Positions 26,057-34,285 of a stretch of 40,890 nucleotides of DNA are shown in pieces. Made by a program: the position numbers and the translations under genes. The notes below the pieces were generated by a model that made no database searches, was not told the origin of the DNA, and saw nothing but the letters and a program-made list of their open reading frames with translations. Each line of letters starts with the position of its first letter. The stretch's first letter is position 1. Origin of the DNA: Caldithrix sp. (lineage in GTDB: Bacteria > Spirochaetota > Leptospiria > Turneriellales > Turneriellaceae); NCBI GenBank assembly GCA_020722745.1, contig DYKF01000002.1, positions 1 through 40,890 of the forward strand, written 5' to 3'.

Positions 26057-27542
26057 TTTCGTTCTCTTTAACAAAATACTGTTTTACTATCGTGATAATC
26101 TGATCCGAATCTACGCCCTTTACTTTTTCTATGGCTCTGAAAAAATTATTGTAATCCCCTGTAATAACCTCATAGTAAGATAACATCTCCGCTATACCTG
26201 CATTTTTTTCCATCGTGCTGTATGTTCCAGCAAGATAGTTATTTTTAATTTTAGTAAGTTCGCTCTGATCAATTCCTTGCAGCACAATTTTTGACAATTC
26301 CTCTGCGATAACTTTTTCAATGAGCGGATAATCTTCCTCTCTGTATGCAGAGACAAACAAGGCAAACTGGTTCTCGAGTTTTTCGCCAGGCACTCCGCTA
26401 TGAGCAGAAACCGAAGAAGCAAGCTTTTCTTCTGTTACCAGCCTTTTATAGAGTCTTGATGTTTGGCCGTCGGCAAGAATTTCTGAAAGGATGTCAAACA
26501 GAATGGCATCTGGATGGGAAACAGGTGGTCTCGTCCACCCTTTTATGAGAACTGGATTTCCTGCAACAGATAACGCCGCTCTTTTTTCCCCTGGCATTTT
26601 ATCAAACCCAATGGGTGGCATACCCTGAGGCTCGCGCCCCTGGATTTTACCGAAATGTTTTTCTGCCAGTTCAAAAACTTCTTCTGCATTTACATCGCCA
26701 ATAACGGAAATTACCATGCGCGACGGCACATAGTTTTCGCGGAAAAACGAATCCACCTGGTTATATGTCAGATTGGGTATATTACTCCCAAAACCAATGA
26801 CGGGTTTGCCATACGGACTCATTCCAAAAGCAGTTGTGAGAAAGTGTTCATAGAGAAGATTGGAAGGCTGAGAATCGTAGCGCATTCGGCGCTCTTCTGC
26901 AATCACTTTTCTTTCTTTGTAAAACTCCCGAAACACGGGAGCCTGAAAACGACGCGATTCCATCACCATCCAAAGTTCAAGTCGGTTCGCCGGTAATTTT
27001 ATCTGATAATTAGTAAAATCGGATGAAGTATATGCATTATATCCCATCTCACCGGCTTCCGAATAGATCAACGAGTCTTGTTCACTAATCACATATTTTG
27101 CCGCTCTATCTTGAAAGAGGGAAAGCCTTTTCTCAATGACTTCTTTTTTCTCTGACAATCGCTTTCTATCTATTTCGGTTAACAGGGGATCTGCCAGTCT
27201 ACGGTTTATAGCATCTAACCTTTCACCTTCTAAAAAAATCTGGTCAAGATATACTTTTTCTTTTGTATAATCCCTTGTGCCAAGTTCGGAGTTTCCCTTA
27301 AACAAGAGATGTTCCAGAAAGTGAGCAGCACCCGCACTATCAAAAGGTTCATTGGCAGAACCCACGCCAATTTTAAGGTAGCCGGCAAATACGGGCGACA
27401 CAGCGTTTTCTGATACAATGACCCGTATTCCATTGGATAGAACCCGTTTCTCTATTCTGTTCTGGAACTCAAGTACGGCAGAATCCGCATAGGTCGCCAG
27501 CGGAAGAATCAGAGAAATCAGAATAAGAAGTTTGCGATGCAT
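26016..27542 (-). CDS. M16 family zinc metallopeptidase (processing-protease type)
   Basis: 508 residues. The signal peptide (1-19, ending in ATYA) predicts a periplasmic protein. The inverted zinc motif HFLEH (74-78) lies in SAGAAHFLEHLLFKG, with two M16 half domains following, including RMVISVIGDVNAEEV near 280. It is a single-chain M16 of the PqqL/YmxG kind. ATG 27542 is chosen for GGGAG upstream and the signal peptide; the frame continues 27 residues further. Divergent from the DUF3467 gene and convergent with vanY, with a 41-base overlap of the 3' ends. Confidence 0.9.
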   Translation of the reverse strand: MHRKLLILISLILPLATYADSAVLEFQNRIEKRVLSNGIRVIVSENAVSPVFAGYLKIGVGSANEPFDSAGAAHFLEHLLFKGNSELGTRDYTKEKVYLDQIFLEGERLDAINRRLADPLLTEIDRKRLSEKKEVIEKRLSLFQDRAAKYVISEQDSLIYSEAGEMGYNAYTSSDFTNYQIKLPANRLELWMVMESRRFQAPVFREFYKERKVIAEERRMRYDSQPSNLLYEHFLTTAFGMSPYGKPVIGFGSNIPNLTYNQVDSFFRENYVPSRMVISVIGDVNAEEVFELAEKHFGKIQGREPQGMPPIGFDKMPGEKRAALSVAGNPVLIKGWTRPPVSHPDAILFDILSEILADGQTSRLYKRLVTEEKLASSVSAHSGVPGEKLENQFALFVSAYREEDYPLIEKVIAEELSKIVLQGIDQSELTKIKNNYLAGTYSTMEKNAGIAEMLSYYEVITGDYNNFFRAIEKVKGVDSDQIITIVKQYFVKENETTVWLNNPDQRSK

Positions 27543-27646
27543 GGACAATTCTCCCACCCAAGCACAGATTGTCCACAGGGATTTATGAAAAGGCTTGCCG
27601 CACCTTTTCCATGCGTAAGACATGTCCTATGTCTGCGAGGAACGAT

Positions 27647-27931
27647 ATGCAGGATGGCAAAATAGAAATACAACTGGAACCCGAGCTCATGAAAGGCGTT
27701 TACGCTAATGTGACGAATATTGGGCACAGCCGGGAGGAATTTCTAATAGACTTCCTTTTTATTCAACAACAACCAGCCCCTTTTGGTAAACTCGTGTCCC
27801 GCGTGATTATTCACCCCTCCCATGCGAAGCGATTGATGATGGCCCTGCAGGACAACATACGCAAGTACGAGGAACAGCACGGCGTAATCGAAACGGGCTC
27901 TCAACCACCGCCCAATAGAACTCTCCAGTAA
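27647..27931 (+). CDS. DUF3467 family protein
   Basis: 94 residues. GVYANVTNIGHSREEFLIDF and VSRVIIHPSHAKRLMMALQDNI match the DUF3467 pattern of short bacterial proteins of unknown function, often near DNA replication or cell-division genes. ATG 27647 follows GAGG by six bases; longer versions of the frame lack support. It overlaps holA by one base (TAATG). Confidence 0.85.
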   Translation: MQDGKIEIQLEPELMKGVYANVTNIGHSREEFLIDFLFIQQQPAPFGKLVSRVIIHPSHAKRLMMALQDNIRKYEEQHGVIETGSQPPPNRTLQ

Positions 27932-28965
27932 TGTCTACCCCGATTGCTTCCATAGATGAATTACAGAAGGCACTGCGGAAAAGTAAGCCGCAGGTAATTC
28001 TGAGCTTTACACATTCTGTCTCTACTGCCGATGAAATTTTTTCAGTTCTCCAGAAGTCCTTTGCAGGATCGGAGCCCGTCGAAGAAATTAAAATAAATGG
28101 GCTAGAGGCAGATACATCTGCCTTCCATGCCGAAATGAGCACCATTCCCATGTTTTCCGGCCTGCGCATTTTGTTCGTGCGGCATGCAGATAATCTCCTC
28201 AAAAAAATTGATTCGGATGCAACCGTCCGAGCCTATTTTGAGCGCGACCTGCCCAATATTCCAGACACTACCTTTTTGCTCCTTCAATTTGATGGGGAAA
28301 AAATTCCTGCAAAAGTAAAATTCTTTGAAAACAATGCGCTCATCTTCCAAGAAAAAAAACTGAGAGAAACAAATCTGCCTGAATACCTTTTTCAAAAGGC
28401 AAGACAAACCGGTTTTCAGGTAACTCTTGAGGCAATGTCTCTCCTTGCAGAAAAAAGCGCATTCGATGCAAACCAGGCCGTTGCAGGGCTAAACCGTCTG
28501 ATGCTTTATAATCTAAAAGAAAAAAAAATCTCTGAAGATGATGTGCAGGAAATTTGCACAAGCATGGAAGGCGATCTTATTTTCAGCATTGTCGATAACA
28601 TGGCCGAAAGAAGAATTTCAAAAGCCATTCAAAAAATGCAACACCAGAAAATTAAAGATGAAAAAATGGTTCTGGGGCTTTGGGCAAAATTTTTTTCTGA
28701 ACTGTTTCGCTTTCGCACCTACCAGAGCCTTGGTTATTCTGGTGAAGAACTTCACAAATTATCTGGACTTAGATCTACTTCCAGCTTTTTCTTTCAAAAG
28801 AATGAACAGCGCATGCGCACCGCCATGAAAATGTATTCTCCGGAGGAGAACCAAAAAGTATTATACTCGCTGCTGAAACTTGACAGACGCTTAAAAGAAA
28901 CATCTGATTCAACCCTTAAAAAAACACTGTTACTGCAGTTTCTTACTACTTTGTTAAAAAAATAG
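27931..28965 (+). CDS. holA: DNA polymerase III delta subunit
   Basis: 344 residues. The three-domain delta plan is visible by hydrophobic pattern: an N-terminal AAA-like domain lacking a P-loop, SAFDANQAVAGLNRLMLY near 180, SIVDNMAERRISKAIQKM near 218 and a C-terminal helical collar. HolA is the clamp-loader wrench that opens the beta clamp. Overall identity is low, as is common in this family, so the call rests on domain pattern. An AT-rich palindrome follows the stop. Confidence 0.85.
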   Translation: MSTPIASIDELQKALRKSKPQVILSFTHSVSTADEIFSVLQKSFAGSEPVEEIKINGLEADTSAFHAEMSTIPMFSGLRILFVRHADNLLKKIDSDATVRAYFERDLPNIPDTTFLLLQFDGEKIPAKVKFFENNALIFQEKKLRETNLPEYLFQKARQTGFQVTLEAMSLLAEKSAFDANQAVAGLNRLMLYNLKEKKISEDDVQEICTSMEGDLIFSIVDNMAERRISKAIQKMQHQKIKDEKMVLGLWAKFFSELFRFRTYQSLGYSGEELHKLSGLRSTSSFFFQKNEQRMRTAMKMYSPEENQKVLYSLLKLDRRLKETSDSTLKKTLLLQFLTTLLKK

Positions 28966-28969
28966 TCTA

Positions 28970-29009
28970 TTTTCAATTTTTTTTCAAAATCAGAAGAAAA
29001 AATTGAAAA
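28970..29009. repeat. 13-bp AT-rich inverted repeat after holA
   Basis: TTTTCAATTTTTT (28970-28982) and AAAAAATTGAAAA (28997-29009) are exact complements with a 14-base loop. It sits five bases after the holA stop and 20 before the next ATG. It resembles the AT palindrome at 13675 and could be a weak terminator in either direction. Confidence 0.5.
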
Positions 29010-29028
29010 AAAAACACATTAACAGAGT

Positions 29029-31425
29029 ATGAAACATATTAACTACAACATACTCTTTCCTGCTTTAGCCGTAGCAGTCGGTCTTGCCTTCCACTGGTAT
29101 TCATCCGCCCAGGACGTGATTGCCACAAAGGATTCCCGGAGCTATATCGTAGAATTAAACCAAGTGCCGTCGCAGCCAGCCCTGAAGGCTGGTCCTTTTT
29201 CCGGAGCTTCTACCATCCTCATCAACGATGTCCCTGTTTTTTTCCAGGGAGAATCCAACCCGCTTAACATGCATTACCGCTACCAGGTTTTGACTGCATT
29301 GCCACAAGGCATTCTTCACACGGGGAAAAACACCGTGACTGTAGAGCTTGCTGGTAACTCTGCGAACCCCATTGTATTTCCCTCAGTTGCACCGCAAACA
29401 GGCGAACTGCAGGTTCTCATGGAAAATAGAATATGGAAACGCTCTCTCGAAAACGGACTTCTCATTCTGTTTTTTTCTGTGGCCGTGTATCATCTCATTT
29501 TGTTTCAGCGATTGAGAAATCTGGTCTACAATCTGTACTTTGCCCTGTTCCTGTTTTCCTTTTCGGCTTACTGGTTTGCATCTGGAGTGATGAGAGAAAT
29601 TCCGGGAGTAAGCTCCCAACTCATTCTACTTAAAGCAGAGTTTTCAATTTTGTTCGTAATGACCGCACTATTCTATCTTTTTCTCTCTGAATTTTTTCAA
29701 CGCAAAAGCATAGTCGCTGGATTATTACTGAAAGACGCCAGCCTTTCTTTGTCTTTGCTTGGCTTATTTCTGAATTACAGCCAATCGATAGTTTTATTGA
29801 GAATCTGGCAGGGTCTGCTGCCAGCTGCCTTTCTTTACCTTCTGACAATGTCTTATTTTGCAATGAAGAAAAGGCAGGAGGGTGGACGCGTTATTTTTGC
29901 AGGATTGATTTTTTTATTGTTTGCCACCATTTACGATATACTTTCTACCATTACGGCCTTGCCCCAGATTAAAATGGCCCCTCTGGCGTTTTTGATTTTT
30001 CTTCTTGCTGTCGCCATTCTACTCACTTCTTATTTTACTTCTCTTTACAAAAATATAGAATCAATGAACAAAAATCTGGAATCGCTGGTAGAAAAGCGCA
30101 CCGAGGCTCTCAAAGAAAATCTGCAAACAATTCAGGCACTCAAAGAAAAACAGGATGGAGACTATTTTCTAACGTCTCTGCTGATTCGTCCATTAACCGG
30201 TTCTTCCCTTGTGCGCGGAAAAATTCGTATCGACTCTGCCTCCATACAGAAAACTGCATTCCAGTTTAAAAACCGAAATCTGGAAATAGGGGGCGACCTG
30301 AATGCCGTCTATGAAATAATTCTGCGCAAGCGCCACTACATTGTTTTTGCAAACGCAGACGCCATGGGAAAATCTCTCCAGGGAGCTGCGGGAGCCCTCG
30401 TTTTTGGATCTGTATTGCGCGCCGTAGTAGAACGCACGATGAAGAATACATCGGCGCAAAACCAGCATCCGGAGCGGTGGATCAAAAACACTTTTCTCGA
30501 TCTGCAAAATGCCTTTTCTGCGTTTGACGGATCCATGCTGATTAGTTTTGTCCTTGGGCTTGCCGATACACAGTCAGCCCTTTTGTATTATATCAATGCT
30601 GAACATCCCCATGCCATCGTACTCCAAAACAACTCTGCTCGATTAAGCTATTCAGAAAATATTCTCTATAAGGCAGGGAATCCAATGCAGCCTGCATTTT
30701 TTGGAATCCAGATTTACCAGCTAAGCCCGGGAGGAGCGCTTTTGTTTGGATCCGATGGAAAAGATGAAGTACTTCCGCATGGAGAGAACGAGATTCTTAC
30801 CGGAGAAGACTTCTTTCTCGATATAGTAAAACAAAATCCAGGAACAAGCCTTCTGCAATACTATGACATGGTTGCTGAAAAGGCCAAAATTCTGGACGAC
30901 TTTTCGATAATCAAAGTAGCTCATACAGAAGGCAGCCAGAGGCCAGATGAACAGGAAGCTGTTTCTTCTCTGATCCAGCTGGCCAAAGCACACCGCAGAG
31001 CTGGTTTCCCGGGTAGAGCTTTAGCCCTGTTGGAAGAACAAGATCACGGAAATAATCCGGCACTATTGAAAGAAAGAATCTATGCTCATCTGGGACAATT
31101 GAATTATCCCATGGCAGCAAACCTTATGGAAGAGTACCTCGCCTTGCGTCCAGGCGATTCCGGAATTCTATTTCGCTATTCAATAATCCAGAAAAAGCTG
31201 GGCAACCTTCATTCGGCTGCGGACTTTGCCGAAAGATTATTTTTGCGCGAACCATCCAACGAAAAAAATGCTGCTCAGCTGATGGAGATATATATTTCTC
31301 TCAACAGGTTTGATCGCGTAAGTCAACTTCTGGAAGCTGCCAGATTTTTTGGTATGCAGGATCCAAGAATATGGCAGGCGGAGCAGCTTTTCAAGGTAAA
31401 TAGAAAATGGGAGGAAGCAGCATGA
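29029..31425 (+). CDS. Membrane SpoIIE-type phosphatase with 7TM and TPR domains
   Basis: 798 residues. A signal or anchor helix (7-26), an extracytoplasmic region (27-135), about seven membrane helices (140-345, 7TMR-DISM-like), a short coiled coil, then a PP2C-type SpoIIE phosphatase domain (about 385-630) and TPR repeats to the C-terminus. Metal-site acidic residues are kept at GGD423, in ANADAMGKS and in DDF (623-625), but GGDLNAV differs from the usual GGDxYD. It should dephosphorylate STAS proteins in response to an outside signal; the two STAS genes upstream are candidates. It overlaps sufE by four bases. Confidence 0.88.
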   Translation: MKHINYNILFPALAVAVGLAFHWYSSAQDVIATKDSRSYIVELNQVPSQPALKAGPFSGASTILINDVPVFFQGESNPLNMHYRYQVLTALPQGILHTGKNTVTVELAGNSANPIVFPSVAPQTGELQVLMENRIWKRSLENGLLILFFSVAVYHLILFQRLRNLVYNLYFALFLFSFSAYWFASGVMREIPGVSSQLILLKAEFSILFVMTALFYLFLSEFFQRKSIVAGLLLKDASLSLSLLGLFLNYSQSIVLLRIWQGLLPAAFLYLLTMSYFAMKKRQEGGRVIFAGLIFLLFATIYDILSTITALPQIKMAPLAFLIFLLAVAILLTSYFTSLYKNIESMNKNLESLVEKRTEALKENLQTIQALKEKQDGDYFLTSLLIRPLTGSSLVRGKIRIDSASIQKTAFQFKNRNLEIGGDLNAVYEIILRKRHYIVFANADAMGKSLQGAAGALVFGSVLRAVVERTMKNTSAQNQHPERWIKNTFLDLQNAFSAFDGSMLISFVLGLADTQSALLYYINAEHPHAIVLQNNSARLSYSENILYKAGNPMQPAFFGIQIYQLSPGGALLFGSDGKDEVLPHGENEILTGEDFFLDIVKQNPGTSLLQYYDMVAEKAKILDDFSIIKVAHTEGSQRPDEQEAVSSLIQLAKAHRRAGFPGRALALLEEQDHGNNPALLKERIYAHLGQLNYPMAANLMEEYLALRPGDSGILFRYSIIQKKLGNLHSAADFAERLFLREPSNEKNAAQLMEIYISLNRFDRVSQLLEAARFFGMQDPRIWQAEQLFKVNRKWEEAA

Positions 31426-31835
31426 AAACACATAAACAATGCAAAGAGGAAGAGCAGTCTCTGGTGGATGATATTTTGTTTCTGCCAGACTGGAACGAGC
31501 GCTTTGAATATATTGCAGACTATGCAAATCAGTTAAAGCCATTGCCAGAGGAATACAGAACAGATGAAAATCTTGTAAAAGGATGCCAGTCGCGTGTATG
31601 GCTTTCTGCAAAAAAGCAGGGAAATTCTATTGAGTATTTTGCCGACGCAGATGCAGCTATGCCCAGAGGCGTAGTTGCCATGCTTCTGCATACCATAGAT
31701 GGAGCCCCCGCTGATGTGGCAGCCAGCTACACGTTTGAACTGCCTGAAAAAACCGGACTGCTGGAAAACCTTTCGCCCAACCGAGTGAGTGGACTAAAAG
31801 GCATGATGGCAAAAATTAACGATCTTGCAAAATAG
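31422..31835 (+). CDS. sufE: Cysteine desulfuration protein SufE
   Basis: 137 residues. LVKGCQSRVW (51-60) contains the sulfur-accepting Cys55 of the SufE loop. It takes persulfide from SufS and passes it to the SufBCD scaffold for iron-sulfur assembly. ATG 31422 follows GGAGG and overlaps the SpoIIE stop (ATGA). No suf genes are in the window, so the operon context is unusual. The hairpin CAGCAG/CTGCTG after the stop (31840-31869) lacks a T-run. Confidence 0.9.
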   Translation: MKTHKQCKEEEQSLVDDILFLPDWNERFEYIADYANQLKPLPEEYRTDENLVKGCQSRVWLSAKKQGNSIEYFADADAAMPRGVVAMLLHTIDGAPADVAASYTFELPEKTGLLENLSPNRVSGLKGMMAKINDLAK

Positions 31836-31887
31836 AACGCAGCAGCATTCTTATCAGAAAATTCTGCTGGTTCTACCAAACCTCCGC

Positions 31888-32685
31888 TTACCCCTGTATA
31901 AGAGCGTAAGCAGAGTGATTGTGAATCGACTCAAAGTTCTCTGCCTCTACTACAAAAGACTGAATGCGTTCATCCCGCTTCAGGAGCAGCGCAACATCGC
32001 GAACTATATCTTCTACAAATTTGGGATTATCATAGGCTTTTTCGGTGACGTGCTTTTCATCGACTCGTTTCAGAAGGCCATACAATTCGCAGGAGGCTGA
32101 ATCTTCTGCCATTCGTATAACGTCTTCTATCCACAAGGTATGTTTAGACTCGTCTATCGTGGCGTGAATTGTAACATGGGATCTCTGGTTGTGAGCACCG
32201 TATTGAGAAATTTCTTTGGAGCAGGGACAGAGTGTTGTTACGGGAACGACTACTCGTAGTTTCATGAGAGTTTTATCGAGGGTTCTTTCTGCCGTAAACT
32301 GGATCTCGTAGTCCATATAGCTTTCTACGCCCGATACAGGTGCTTTCTTTTTTACAAAATAAGGGAATGACATTTCAATAATTCCTGCTTCTGCCTCGAG
32401 ACGCTTGAGCATATCTGGCAGCATATTTTTGAAACTTTCCACAGAAATGTATTTCTCCTGCTCATTAATAACACTGACAAAGCGTGACATATGCGTGCCT
32501 TTAAAATTATGGGGTAAAAACACGTACATGTTAAACGTAGCTACTGTATTCAGTTCTTCTGCATTTTTATCGCGAATGCGAATAGGGTGGCGAACTCCCT
32601 TTACTCCAACTTTATCGATGGCTATCTGCCTGTCATCCGCACTGCTTTGCACATCCGCGAGACTGCAACAAATTTCTTCACTCAT
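31888..32685 (-). CDS. folE2: GTP cyclohydrolase FolE2 (type IB)
   Basis: 265 residues. Conserved FolE2 features: [19 protein letters not shown]-like region [21 protein letters not shown] with the metal Cys, [24 protein letters not shown] near the C-terminus. It makes dihydroneopterin triphosphate for folate and queuosine routes and, unlike FolE1, can use metals other than zinc. The 5' side (32686-32828) has two hairpins. It converges on sufE. Confidence 0.93.
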   Translation of the reverse strand: MSEEICCSLADVQSSADDRQIAIDKVGVKGVRHPIRIRDKNAEELNTVATFNMYVFLPHNFKGTHMSRFVSVINEQEKYISVESFKNMLPDMLKRLEAEAGIIEMSFPYFVKKKAPVSGVESYMDYEIQFTAERTLDKTLMKLRVVVPVTTLCPCSKEISQYGAHNQRSHVTIHATIDESKHTLWIEDVIRMAEDSASCELYGLLKRVDEKHVTEKAYDNPKFVEDIVRDVALLLKRDERIQSFVVEAENFESIHNHSAYALIQG

Positions 32686-32702
32686 TCATTATTCCTGTTT
32701 TT

Positions 32703-32730
32703 ACGGGAAACCCCCTGCGGGAGTTCCTGT
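32703..32730 (-). promoter_or_regulatory. Hairpin in the presumed folE2 leader
   Basis: Arms ACGGGAA (32703-32709) and TTCCTGT (32724-32730) pair with one G-T wobble and continue into CCC-TGC-GGG. It lies 18 bases before the folE2 ATG. On the minus strand an A-rich tail follows it, then AGGA, so it could affect initiation. Function unknown. Confidence 0.4.
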
Positions 32731-32753
32731 AAGTATTTTTTGGTAACGCCTGC

Positions 32754-32775
32754 AAAGTCTCTCTGTGGACTTTTT
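32754..32775. repeat. Stem-loop (repeat family copy 3)
   Basis: AAAGTCT (32754-32760), loop CTCTGT (32761-32766) and GGACTTT (32767-32773), then two more T. The core equals the hairpin after lgt, but here no plus-strand gene ends upstream; both neighbours are on the minus strand. That argues for a dispersed repeat over a simple terminator. Confidence 0.6.
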
Positions 32776-32828
32776 AGTTCATAACCACCCCAGTATAAGC
32801 CGCTTATCCGTTTTCAGCCAAAAAAATT

Positions 32829-33791
32829 TCACGACAATTCATGACATAAACGCTCCATCTCCAACGGAAGAACGGACTCAAAGTCGATGCGCTTTCCTGT
32901 TTCCGGGTGAATAAAACCAAGGCCGGATGAATGCAATGCAGTTCTGTTCAGCCGATTTTTTATTCCATCCTCAGGGGTCAACGCATCTTCAATAAAGCGC
33001 AGATAGACTGTGTCGTCGACACCATACAATTTGTCACCAACAACAGGATACCCAAGAGAAAAGAGAGTGGCGCGTATCTGGTGCATTCTTCCCGTATGCA
33101 GAACCGCTCTAAGAAGCGAAACTGGCCCACATTTTTGAACCCCAAAAAAATCGGTATGGGAAGTCTCCGACTCGTCACTTTGCACTTCTGCAAAAAAGCG
33201 CCTTTTTTTGCGAACAGGACTAATCGTATCTTGGTCTAAAAAACCGGTAGCAGAAAGGGCAGCGGGGAAAGCCCCTTCCACAATAACCCTGTATTCCTTC
33301 GTGATTTCACCCTTGAGCATGGACGCATGCAATATTTTGGCGGCATTGGCATTTACAGCAAAGACGAGCAGTCCAGATGTCTCCCTGTCCAATCTGTGAA
33401 CGGGATGAACCTTATCAGAAAACAAATCTTTTTCTCGAAGCAGCTCGGTGAGAGTATTATGGAAATAAGGTCCAGATGGATGAACGGGCAAATTGGCGGG
33501 TTTGTCGATTACCAGCACAGAAGAATCCTTATAGACGATGGAGTAATCGGTATTTACTTCTGGCTCTGCATCGCGAAAAAACCGAAAGGCTATCACTTCG
33601 TTGGTGTTCAGCTTGCGGGAGGACCTTACCGGTTTGCCGTTCACTGTAACCAGTCCACCTGCAATCCGCTTTTGCCAGTCGGATCGGGAGATTATGGAAT
33701 ATTTTTGAGATAAAAACTGATCAATTCTGTACCCCTGCCCACTTGCATCGACTATTATTTCTACAGTTTTCCATTCTCCCTGAGACGGCAT
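32829..33791 (-). CDS. RluA-family rRNA/tRNA pseudouridine synthase
   Basis: 320 residues. An S4-like RNA-binding domain (about 20-70; IAGGLVTVNGKPVRSSRKL) is followed by the RluA catalytic core: VLVIDKPANLPVHPSG, HPVHRLDRETSGLL with the catalytic Asp135, and HTGRMHQIRATLFSLGYPVVGDKLYG. It isomerises uridine in RNA; which site (RluC, RluD or other) cannot be read from the motifs. Divergent from dut, 50 bases away. Confidence 0.92.
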   Translation of the reverse strand: MPSQGEWKTVEIIVDASGQGYRIDQFLSQKYSIISRSDWQKRIAGGLVTVNGKPVRSSRKLNTNEVIAFRFFRDAEPEVNTDYSIVYKDSSVLVIDKPANLPVHPSGPYFHNTLTELLREKDLFSDKVHPVHRLDRETSGLLVFAVNANAAKILHASMLKGEITKEYRVIVEGAFPAALSATGFLDQDTISPVRKKRRFFAEVQSDESETSHTDFFGVQKCGPVSLLRAVLHTGRMHQIRATLFSLGYPVVGDKLYGVDDTVYLRFIEDALTPEDGIKNRLNRTALHSSGLGFIHPETGKRIDFESVLPLEMERLCHELS

Positions 33792-33841
33792 CCCGGTTAT
33801 TTTTGATTGTCAACACATCTTGTATTTACTTTTTAAGAAAT

Positions 33842-34285
33842 ATGGCCGGAGTCATCGTAAAATTTCAAAAACTGTATCCCGATGTAGAAATACCCTCCCG
33901 GCAAACAGCTGGGTCCGCCGCATACGATGTCAGGGCCCATATTGTAAAACCCATCACCATTAAGCACGGCGAAATACGCGCTATTTCAACAGGACTTAAA
34001 GTAGAAGTGCCGAAAGGATACATGCTTTCTGTACGACCCCGCTCTGGCCTTGCACTTAAATATGGCGTCTCCCTTATGAATACGCCGGGGACAATTGATT
34101 CTGATTACAGAGGCGAGGTTCAAATAATTCTTATAAATCTTGGTCCCAAATCTTTTTCTGTTCACAATGGTGACCGCATTGCGCAGCTCCTTCTGGAAAA
34201 AACCATTGAAATAGACTGGGAGGAAGAAGCACTTTCTGACTCAGAACGCGGGGAGGGTGGCTTTGGTTCCACAGGCAGACAGTAA
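33842..34285 (+). CDS. dut: dUTP diphosphatase
   Basis: 147 residues from ATG 33842. All five dUTPase motifs are visible: SAAYDVRA, VRPRSGLALKYGV, NTPGTIDSDYRGEV (catalytic Asp, nucleotide site), GDRIAQLLL, and the C-terminal arm RGEGGFGSTGRQ. The enzyme is a homotrimer making dUMP and keeping uracil out of DNA. The open frame upstream to 33743 is not part of it. It overlaps the RNase J gene by 23 bases. Confidence 0.95.
   Translation: MAGVIVKFQKLYPDVEIPSRQTAGSAAYDVRAHIVKPITIKHGEIRAISTGLKVEVPKGYMLSVRPRSGLALKYGVSLMNTPGTIDSDYRGEVQIILINLGPKSFSVHNGDRIAQLLLEKTIEIDWEEEALSDSERGEGGFGSTGRQ

Noticed and set aside
31840-31869. CAGCAG/CTGCTG hairpin after sufE as a terminator
   Set aside because: The stem is only six base pairs, the loop is large and no T-run follows.
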